A DNA stretch of 64,000 bases from Bacteroidales bacterium (GTDB lineage: Bacteria; Bacteroidota; Bacteroidia; Bacteroidales; F082). Made by a program: the position numbers and the translations under genes. How positions within the stretch are numbered: position 1 is the stretch's first letter; each line of letters starts with the position of its first letter. The notes under the pieces were generated by a model. The model made no database searches. It was given only the letters and a program-made list of their open reading frames with translations, and was not told where the DNA came from. Below, one piece after another: positions 57,744-64,000 of this stretch. The stretch spans positions 33,883-97,882 of the forward strand of contig JAFGYB010000055.1 in assembly GCA_016936355.1 (NCBI GenBank), in the 5' to 3' direction.

Positions 57744-58751
57744 ATGAAAAAGAACGAAATAGTATTAAGCGGTATCCGGCCCACCGGAAATTTGCACCTG
57801 GGAAATTACTTTGGTGCGGTGAAGAATTTTGTGAAAATGCAGGAAACCAATGAATGTTATTTTTTCATTGCCGATTATCATTCCCTGACCACCCATCCGC
57901 ATCCCGATAATTTGCAGGGAAACGTACGTCAGGTGCTCATTGAATACCTGGCCGCCGGACTGGATCCTGAAAAGGCTACCCTTTATTTGCAAAGCGATAT
58001 TCCGGAAACCGCTGAACTGTATCTTTTTCTGAACATGAACGCTTATTTGGGTGAGCTGGAACGGGTGACTACATTTAAGGAAAAAGCCCGCAAGCAACCC
58101 AACAATGTAAATGCCGGTTTGCTGACCTATCCTACCCTGATGGCAGCCGACATCATCATCCAGAAAGCCGACAAAGTGCCGGTGGGAAAAGATCAGGAAC
58201 AGAATCTGGAAATGACCCGTACCTATGCCCGACGGTTTAACAACATGTACGGAGTGGAATTTTTCCCCATTCCCACGGCTTTTAATTTTGGAGAAGCACT
58301 GGTGAAAATCCCCGGGTTGGATGGTTCTGGAAAGATGGGAAAATCGGAAGGCGAAGCCAATGCTATTTTCCTGAACGATGATCCGAAAGTGATCCGTAAA
58401 AAAGTCATGCGTGCTGTCACCGACAGCGGTCCGACAGAAATGAATCAGGAGAAACCGGATCCCATTCAAAATCTTTTCACTTTACTGAATGTGGTTTCTA
58501 CTCCCGATGTGGTGGAATACTTTGATGATCAATACAACAAATGCACCATCCGTTACGGGGATCTGAAAAAACAACTGGCCGAAGATATTGTTGCTTTTAC
58601 GGCTCCTTTTACCGAAAGGATTAAAGAACTTTCTGCCGACGATGACTACATCCTGAAAGTGATGAATATGGGGGCTGAAAAGGCGCGGGCCAACGCTCAA
58701 AAGACCCTTCGTGAAGTGCGCGAAATCATTGGATTCAGGAAAATTTATTAG
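57744..58751 (+). CDS. trpS: tryptophanyl-tRNA synthetase
   Basis: 335-residue class I synthetase charging tRNA-Trp. The HIGH-equivalent motif is in SGIRPTGNLHLGNYFG near the N-terminus, and the KMSKS-equivalent is DGSGKMGKSEGEANAIF. PVGKDQEQNLEMTR in the middle is the tryptophan/adenylate region. I chose the ATG at 57744 (MKKNEIVLSG), which matches the usual length. In-frame starts upstream lie ahead of or inside the -7 box. It stands alone after the dps-peroxiredoxin terminator and a palindromic element. Confidence 0.97.
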   Translation: MKKNEIVLSGIRPTGNLHLGNYFGAVKNFVKMQETNECYFFIADYHSLTTHPHPDNLQGNVRQVLIEYLAAGLDPEKATLYLQSDIPETAELYLFLNMNAYLGELERVTTFKEKARKQPNNVNAGLLTYPTLMAADIIIQKADKVPVGKDQEQNLEMTRTYARRFNNMYGVEFFPIPTAFNFGEALVKIPGLDGSGKMGKSEGEANAIFLNDDPKVIRKKVMRAVTDSGPTEMNQEKPDPIQNLFTLLNVVSTPDVVEYFDDQYNKCTIRYGDLKKQLAEDIVAFTAPFTERIKELSADDDYILKVMNMGAEKARANAQKTLREVREIIGFRKIY

Positions 58752-58803
58752 TCTGTCAAAAGGCTGTCTTTTCCCTTCGGATTCACCACTGCTACTAATT
58801 TCT

Positions 58804-58811
58804 TACTTTTG
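58804..58811 (+). promoter_or_regulatory. -7 promoter element of hflX
   Basis: TACTTTTG, a perfect TAnnTTTG, 20 nt before the TTG start. Confidence 0.55.
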
Positions 58812-58831
58812 CATCGCTAAATAATAAACGG

Positions 58832-60013
58832 TTGGAAAAAGAAAAAGAATTGGCTTTGCAACCTGAAAAAGCCGTCCTGGTCAGTATTATTACAGCATCC
58901 GAAACCCGCGAAAAGGTGGAGGAATATTTGAATGAGCTGGAATTCCTGGTGGAAACAGCCGGAGGAATTGCTGTGTACCGCTTTGTTCAGCAAATGGAAT
59001 TTGCCAATCCTCAAACCTATGTGGGGAAGGGAAAACTGGAAGAAATTCACCAGTATGTGAAGGCTGAGAAAGTTGATTTGGTGGTGTTTGATGATGAACT
59101 GGGTCCGTCTCAAATCCGGAACCTGGAAAAAGAACTGGAATGCAAAATTCTGGACCGAACGAATCTGATCCTGGATATTTTCGCCAAACGGGCCCGAACA
59201 GCCCATGCCAAAGTACAGGTAGAACTGGCACAATATCAATACCTTTTGCCCCGGTTAACCCGAATGTGGACACACCTGGAACGGCAACGGGGAGGCATTG
59301 GTTTGAGAGGCCCCGGGGAAACGGAAATTGAAACCGACCGACGGATTATCCGAGATAAAATTGCCTTGCTGAAAAAAAAGCTGGGGCAAATCGACAAACA
59401 AATGGCTACCCAGCGGAAAAACCGGGGGAGTCTGGTGCGGGTGGCTCTGGTGGGCTATACCAATGTGGGGAAGTCAACCCTCATGAACCTGTTGAGCAAA
59501 TCGGAGGTGTTTGCTGAAAACAAGCTCTTTGCCACCCTGGATACCACCGTTCGAAAAGTGGTGATTGAGAACCTGCCGTTTTTGCTTTCTGATACCGTTG
59601 GGTTTATCAGAAAACTGCCCCATGGTTTGGTAGAATCGTTTAAATCAACGTTGGATGAGGTACGAGAATCCGACATTTTGATCCATGTGGTAGATATTTC
59701 CCATTCCGAATTTGAACAACAGATTCAAACTGTCACTGAAACCCTGGCCGAAATCGGTGCGGGTGACAAGGATGTAATCATGGTGTTCAACAAGATCGAC
59801 CGGATGGAAAACGAATTTGACGAGCCTGAATCAGAACAACCAATATCCCGTCTGGACGCGCTGAAATCCACCTGGATGGCCAAAGAAAACCAGCCGGCCA
59901 TCTTCCTTTCGGCACACACCCGGGAGAATTTTGATGAATTCAGGAAAATGTTGTACGACCACATCAGTGCCGTCCATTCAGTACGTTATCCCTACAACGA
60001 TTTTCTTTACTGA
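58832..60013 (+). CDS. hflX: ribosome-splitting GTPase HflX
   Basis: 393-residue HflX, a GTPase that binds stalled or heat-damaged 70S ribosomes and separates the subunits. The N-terminal nucleotide-binding-like domain contains VYRFVQQMEFANPQTYVGKG. The glycine-rich linker with RGGIGLRGPGETEIETDRR is the family hallmark, followed by a helical coil. The G domain has GYTNVGKST (G1), DTVGFIRKLP (G3) and FNKIDRM (G4). It begins with TTG at 58832; no ATG is available before the conserved domain. It lies between trpS and recJ with its own promoter motif. Confidence 0.96.
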   Translation: MEKEKELALQPEKAVLVSIITASETREKVEEYLNELEFLVETAGGIAVYRFVQQMEFANPQTYVGKGKLEEIHQYVKAEKVDLVVFDDELGPSQIRNLEKELECKILDRTNLILDIFAKRARTAHAKVQVELAQYQYLLPRLTRMWTHLERQRGGIGLRGPGETEIETDRRIIRDKIALLKKKLGQIDKQMATQRKNRGSLVRVALVGYTNVGKSTLMNLLSKSEVFAENKLFATLDTTVRKVVIENLPFLLSDTVGFIRKLPHGLVESFKSTLDEVRESDILIHVVDISHSEFEQQIQTVTETLAEIGAGDKDVIMVFNKIDRMENEFDEPESEQPISRLDALKSTWMAKENQPAIFLSAHTRENFDEFRKMLYDHISAVHSVRYPYNDFLY

Positions 60014-60106
60014 CAAGGATATAGTCTGTAATCCATTTTTAACCATTTTGTTACGATTTATTGCCGTATTGGTGGGGCAAAAATTTTCAAACGTCCCATA
60101 AATTAG

Positions 60107-60114
60107 TATCTTTA
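60107..60114 (+). promoter_or_regulatory. possible -7 promoter element of recJ
   Basis: TATCTTTA, one mismatch from TAnnTTTG, 18 nt before the ATG. Confidence 0.35.
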
Positions 60115-60132
60115 TTCTCTCAATTTGGTTTC

Positions 60133-61893
60133 ATGAAAAAACGCTGGAAAATAAAGGATCAGGCTGACAGCCAAACGGTTGACACTTTATCTGAATCGCT
60201 CGGAATTCACCCGAAACTATCCAACTTGCTAGCCCAGCGTGGCATTACCACTTTTGATGAAGCCAAGGCCTTTTTCCGGCCCTCACTGTCTGATTTGCAT
60301 GACCCTTTTTTGATGAAGGATATGGATCTGGCAGTGGAGCGGATTCTGAAAGCTATTGAGAACAATGAAAACATCATGGTCTACGGCGACTATGATGTGG
60401 ATGGAACCACGGCCGTTTCTCTGACCTATACTTTTTTAAAAAATGTGCACAAAAAACTGGAGTTTTATATTCCTGATCGCTACAAAGAAGGGTACGGGGT
60501 TTCTTATCAGGGAATAGATACCGCTGCCGAACACGAAGCCAAACTTATTATCGCGTTGGATTGTGGCATTAAAGCCGTGGAAAAAGTGGCCTATGCCACT
60601 GAAAAAGGAATTGATTTTATCATTTGCGATCACCATCGTCCCGGAGATAAACTACCTGAAGCCGTAGCCGTACTGGATCCCAAACGTGAAGATTGCAATT
60701 ATCCTTTTAAAGAACTTTCGGGTGCCGGAGTGGGCTTTAAGCTGATGCAGGCGCTGGCTTCGCGACTGAATATGGATCAAAGCAAAGTGTATTCCTGTCT
60801 TGATCTGGCGGTCATCAGTATTGCTGCCGATATCGTTCCCATCGTGGACGAAAACAGGATTCTGGCTTACTATGGTTTAAAGCGGATCAACAGCAAGCCC
60901 AGTCCGGGTATTTTTTCCATCCTGACCGCGGCAGGGTTTCAAAAAGACTCGGAGTCCAAGAAGAAAGGATTGTTCTTTAACCGCGAAATCACCATCAATG
61001 ATCTGGTTTTTGCGGTAGGACCCCGCATCAATGCCGCGGGACGGATTAAAGAAGCTACGCATTCAGTGAAGTTGCTCATCAGCAAAAACGAACCTTATGC
61101 CGACAAGCTCGGACAGGAAATCAATGAATTGAATATTACCCGCAGGGATCTCGACAAACAGATCACGGAAGAGGCCATTGACATTATTCGTCAGAGTGAA
61201 GTGTTGCAAAGCAAAAAAACCACGGTGGTGTACAGACCCACCTGGCACAAAGGGGTTATTGGCATTGTGGCTTCGCGGTTAATGGAACATTATTACAAAC
61301 CTACCATTGTTCTGACAGAATCGGAAGGCTTGCTGACCGGATCGGCTCGTTCGGTAAAGGACTTTGATATTTATGATGCGCTGGATTCGTGCAGCGATTT
61401 ACTGGAACACTTTGGCGGACACATGTATGCAGCCGGTCTGGCGCTGAAACCGGAAAACCTGAAGCCGTTTATGGAAGCTTTGGAAGCCTATGCAGAAAAA
61501 CACATTACGGAAGAAATGCTGGTCCCAGAAATTGAAATTGATGAGGAACTGTACCTCAGTGATATCAATGCAAAATTCTACAGGATCCTCAGGCAGTTTG
61601 CTCCATTCGGACCCGGAAATATGACGCCGCTGTTCATGTCGAAAAATCTGATCGATACCGGTTTTGCCAAATTGGTGGGGAAAAACGGAAATCAGAATCA
61701 CCTTAAATTTGAAACCGTTCACCAAAATCATACGGGAAATCCACTGGGAGCCATCGGCTTTAATCTGGGAGAATATTACGACCACATCAAGGCCGGGAAG
61801 CCATTCAATCTCTGTTATCATGTGGAGGAAAACGAATGGCAGGGACATGTTTCGTTGCAACTCCGTGTAAAAGATATTGATCCGGAAGTCTGA
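60133..61893 (+). CDS. recJ: single-stranded-DNA-specific 5'-3' exonuclease RecJ
   Basis: 586-residue RecJ of the DHH phosphoesterase superfamily, resecting 5' ends in recombination and mismatch repair. The metal-binding motifs are in order: YGDYDVDGTTA (motif I), LDCGI (motif II), DHHRPGD (the DHH signature) and LAVISIAADIVPIVD. The DHHA1 domain shows GSARSVKDFDIYDAL and FGGHMYAAGLAL, and a C-terminal OB-fold ends the protein. The ATG at 60133 (MKKRWKIKD) gives the normal length; the TTG at 60061 adds 24 residues of non-conserved sequence upstream of the likely promoter. Confidence 0.97.
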   Translation: MKKRWKIKDQADSQTVDTLSESLGIHPKLSNLLAQRGITTFDEAKAFFRPSLSDLHDPFLMKDMDLAVERILKAIENNENIMVYGDYDVDGTTAVSLTYTFLKNVHKKLEFYIPDRYKEGYGVSYQGIDTAAEHEAKLIIALDCGIKAVEKVAYATEKGIDFIICDHHRPGDKLPEAVAVLDPKREDCNYPFKELSGAGVGFKLMQALASRLNMDQSKVYSCLDLAVISIAADIVPIVDENRILAYYGLKRINSKPSPGIFSILTAAGFQKDSESKKKGLFFNREITINDLVFAVGPRINAAGRIKEATHSVKLLISKNEPYADKLGQEINELNITRRDLDKQITEEAIDIIRQSEVLQSKKTTVVYRPTWHKGVIGIVASRLMEHYYKPTIVLTESEGLLTGSARSVKDFDIYDALDSCSDLLEHFGGHMYAAGLALKPENLKPFMEALEAYAEKHITEEMLVPEIEIDEELYLSDINAKFYRILRQFAPFGPGNMTPLFMSKNLIDTGFAKLVGKNGNQNHLKFETVHQNHTGNPLGAIGFNLGEYYDHIKAGKPFNLCYHVEENEWQGHVSLQLRVKDIDPEV

Positions 61894-61910
61894 TTTTTAC
61901 AAATGATTTT

Positions 61911-61918
61911 TACTTTTG
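61911..61918 (+). promoter_or_regulatory. -7 promoter element of the S9 peptidase gene
   Basis: TACTTTTG, a perfect TAnnTTTG, 27 nt before the ATG at 61946. It makes the in-frame TTG at 61916 impossible as a start. Confidence 0.55.
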
Positions 61919-61945
61919 CTATTCATTAACAGAAAGCAAATATCC

Positions 61946-63928
61946 ATGAAACGTATTCGTATTTTATTTGTGCTGACAGCATTGATCGGTCTTTCAGCTG
62001 CCGTGTCAGCTCAAAACCATCCCTCTGTATTCAAACTGGAGGATCTCAGAAAAATGGTTCGGTTGTCATCACCTGCTCTTTCACCTGACGGAAAGGAAGC
62101 GGCCGTCATCGTATCCCGCCCCGATTGGGAAACCGATAAAAACAAACAGGAAATAGTACTGATTGATGTGAACAACGGAAATACCCGGAGTCTGACACAG
62201 AATCGGTCCGGATTGTCCGGTTTGAAATGGTCACCCGATGGAAGTCAATTGGCCTTTATAGCAACAGATGCTAAAACCAAAGAGTCACAGGTTTTCATTA
62301 TGCCGATGAACGGAGGAGATGCTCTGTGCCTGACTCATTCTAAAACAGGTGTGGATGATTTTGCCTGGAGCCCGAACGGAAAACAGATCGCGTTTATAGC
62401 TCAGGATACGGTTCCTAATCCTAAGGAAATCAAGCACCACGAAGATGCTTTCCGGGTAACCGATAACAACTACATGACCCGGGCTGCCGTGCAACCCTGG
62501 CATCTTTGGGTAATCCCGGCAAAGGGCGGAAAATCGGTACAGCTGACCCACGGAAGCTGGAGTTTGGGGACCGATCAGGGAAGCCTTTCTTCCATTGCCT
62601 GGAACGATCAAAGTACGGAAATTGTATTTACAAAATATCCGGATGTGTGGGAAGGAAATGCCTGGCATTCGGTATTGGAACAAATCAACGTGTCCACCGG
62701 AAAAATTGCTCCGGTAACGAATTTGCAAGGCTCGGCCTACGCCGAATATTCTTCCGAAAACAATGTCCTGGCTTTCCTGCGGCCCAGAAACGGTGACCAA
62801 AATAATGGCTTTGCCGTGTACGTAAAGAAAGGAGAGAAAGTGGAGGATATCACGGCTCCGCTGGCACATAATTTCGATAATTATGCCTGGATGCCCGGGG
62901 ATAAAGACTTGCTGTTGAAGGGGTTTTTGGGAACCCGTTCTGTTTTTTGGAAACAACCCATCGATGGCAAAGCCTCTGTGTTGAACCTGGGTGATCTGAA
63001 TGCAAGCGGTGCATTGAATGTGGGAAAAACAGGCGCTTTTCTGTTTACCGCATCTACTCCAACACAAGGTACCGAGCTGTATTACATGAGTTCGACTACT
63101 TCCAAGCCAAAGCAACTGACCGAATACAATAAATTCATCAACTCGTTGAGTTTGGGAAAATCGGTAGCTGTGGAATGGACGTATGATAAATTCAAAGAAG
63201 ACGGAGTACTGACCTATCCGGTGAATTTTGAAAAAGGAAAGAAATACCCGCTGGTGTTGGTGATTCATGGTGGCCCTGAATATGCATCCACATTGCAATT
63301 CTCAGTACTGGCCCAGCTTTTGGCAGCCAAAGGATTTTTGGTGTTTCAGCCCAATTACCGGGGCAGCACCAATCTGGGCGACCAATACCAGCATGCTATT
63401 TTCCGCGATACGGGCAAAGGTCCGGGCGAAGATGTAATGGCCGGATTGAAAAAGGTGGAATCCATGGGGATGGTGGATAAAAACAATATTGGAGTGACGG
63501 GCTGGTCTTACGGTGGATACATGACTTCCTGGCTGATTGGGAATTATCCCGATGTTTGGAAAGCTGCCATGTCGGGTGCCGCTTTGAACGACTGGGTGAT
63601 GGATTATACCATTGCCTATTACCAGAAAGGAGATTTGTATTTCTTTGGTGGTTCACCGTGGGTGAAAAAATACTGGAAAATCTGGCGTGAGCAGTCTCCC
63701 ATCGCTTTTGCGGACCGAGCCAAGGCGCCCACGTTGATCATGGGTGATGCCGGTGATCCCAATGTACCGATTGTGAACAGCTACCAGATGTATCACGCTT
63801 TGCGCGACAACGGCGTGACCACCGAATTTTATGTTTATCCGGTGAATACGCATTTTCCGCATGACATTGTGCGCACCACTGACGTGTACCGCCGATGGGT
63901 GGACTGGATGGTGAAATATTTGAAATAA
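61946..63928 (+). CDS. exported S9 family peptidase (prolyl-oligopeptidase / DPP type)
   Basis: 660-residue serine peptidase: signal peptide (about 22 residues, ending VSAQ). An N-terminal beta-propeller of TolB/PD40-type repeats (LKWSPDGSQLAFI, FAWSPNGKQIAFI) spans about 30-400. An alpha/beta-hydrolase domain follows, with nucleophile Ser521 in GWSYGGYMTSW, Asp in GDAGDPNVPI and His in VNTHFPHD. It cleaves short peptides in the periplasm or at the surface. The exact bond (X-Pro dipeptidyl or acylaminoacyl) is not fixed by the motifs. It has its own promoter motif and terminator. Confidence 0.93.
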   Translation: MKRIRILFVLTALIGLSAAVSAQNHPSVFKLEDLRKMVRLSSPALSPDGKEAAVIVSRPDWETDKNKQEIVLIDVNNGNTRSLTQNRSGLSGLKWSPDGSQLAFIATDAKTKESQVFIMPMNGGDALCLTHSKTGVDDFAWSPNGKQIAFIAQDTVPNPKEIKHHEDAFRVTDNNYMTRAAVQPWHLWVIPAKGGKSVQLTHGSWSLGTDQGSLSSIAWNDQSTEIVFTKYPDVWEGNAWHSVLEQINVSTGKIAPVTNLQGSAYAEYSSENNVLAFLRPRNGDQNNGFAVYVKKGEKVEDITAPLAHNFDNYAWMPGDKDLLLKGFLGTRSVFWKQPIDGKASVLNLGDLNASGALNVGKTGAFLFTASTPTQGTELYYMSSTTSKPKQLTEYNKFINSLSLGKSVAVEWTYDKFKEDGVLTYPVNFEKGKKYPLVLVIHGGPEYASTLQFSVLAQLLAAKGFLVFQPNYRGSTNLGDQYQHAIFRDTGKGPGEDVMAGLKKVESMGMVDKNNIGVTGWSYGGYMTSWLIGNYPDVWKAAMSGAALNDWVMDYTIAYYQKGDLYFFGGSPWVKKYWKIWREQSPIAFADRAKAPTLIMGDAGDPNVPIVNSYQMYHALRDNGVTTEFYVYPVNTHFPHDIVRTTDVYRRWVDWMVKYLK

Positions 63929-63949
63929 GATTATTGCATTATAACGATA

Positions 63950-63986
63950 GAACCCGGTTTCCGAAAGGAGGCCGGGTTCTTTCTTG
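63950..63986 (+). terminator. terminator after the S9 peptidase gene
   Basis: 8-bp stem GAACCCGG/CCGGGTTC followed by TTTCTT, 22 nt after the stop codon. Confidence 0.85.
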
Positions 63987-64000
63987 TCAGATGTCTTTGA

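Noticed and set aside
57765..58469. 234-codon open frame antisense to trpS
   Set aside because: Shadow of a conserved gene; no domain recognised.
62285..63298. 337-codon open frame antisense to the S9 peptidase
   Set aside because: Complete overlap with a well-conserved gene, no family resemblance and Cys/His/Arg-rich composition of a frame shadow.
1..64000. tRNA, rRNA, CRISPR arrays, transposases or phage genes
   Set aside because: None recognised: no T-loop-like GTTCGA segments in cloverleaf context, no regularly spaced repeats and no mobile-element proteins.

Overview
The window is a chromosomal segment of a Bacteroidota bacterium, most likely a Bacteroidales-type lineage outside Bacteroides itself. 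Supporting signs are a PorW/SprE-type gliding/secretion lipoprotein, cargo proteins with gliding/T9SS-type C-termini, a DUF4270 lipoprotein beside glmS and a half-length glycogen-synthase-like protein, and about twenty copies of the Bacteroidota -7 promoter motif TAnnTTTG just upstream of genes. The best of these have a -33 TTTG exactly 20 nt upstream (dps and the DUF177 gene). I see no rRNA, tRNA, CRISPR array, insertion sequence or prophage. Most of the window is core chromosome.

Layout. 1-1841: envelope proteases on the minus strand (RseP, cut by the window edge; M23 peptidase). 2008-6866: ECF sigma factor with an overlapping membrane partner, then porW-like TPR lipoprotein, bactofilin, atpZ and a small membrane protein. 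7121-8149: greA (with a terminator hairpin in its leader) and a HIT protein. 8150-10370: an AT-richer accessory stretch with two lipoproteins. 10374-14840 (minus): C69 dipeptidase, START-domain protein, ribF, asd. 14886-17471: large secreted lamin-tail protein. 17478-22619 (minus): glmS, DUF4270, GT5 half-protein, proline dehydrogenase. 22901-24842: DUF177, rpmF, fabH.

24856-35690 is the most interesting region. It holds a LacI regulator, a TonB-dependent receptor with an apparent attenuator in its leader, an SSS symporter, a GH100-like (alkaline/neutral invertase-like) hydrolase, a P-loop sugar-kinase candidate, an SLC45/SUT-like MFS transporter and a GH13_18 phosphorylase. I read this as a sucrose uptake and breakdown locus, organised like the Xanthomonas sux locus (LacI, TonB receptor, MFS sucrose carrier, GH13 enzyme) but with a phosphorolytic route. 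The acceptor-site residues of the phosphorylase (Arg135, His345) are those I recall for sucrose 6F-phosphate phosphorylases. That raises the possibility that the neighbouring kinase phosphorylates sucrose or fructose without a PTS.

35707-43316: Omp85-type barrel, carboxypeptidase-regulatory-like protein, comF, ftsX, two exported proteins of unknown function, pth, L25 (rplY) and prs. 43388-49706: an EEP-family hydrolase, PHP phosphatase, a Bacteroidota-style palindromic repeat, L-threonine dehydrogenase, a thioesterase, tryptophanase with a possible regulatory leader, and an SDR. 49815-54278: TlpA-like lipoprotein and a large T9SS cargo protein with BNR and PKD domains. 54277-57602: polyprenyl synthase, then an OxyR-Dps-peroxiredoxin module with a recognisable OxyR half-operator directly upstream of the dps promoter. 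57744-63985: trpS, hflX, recJ and an S9 peptidase.
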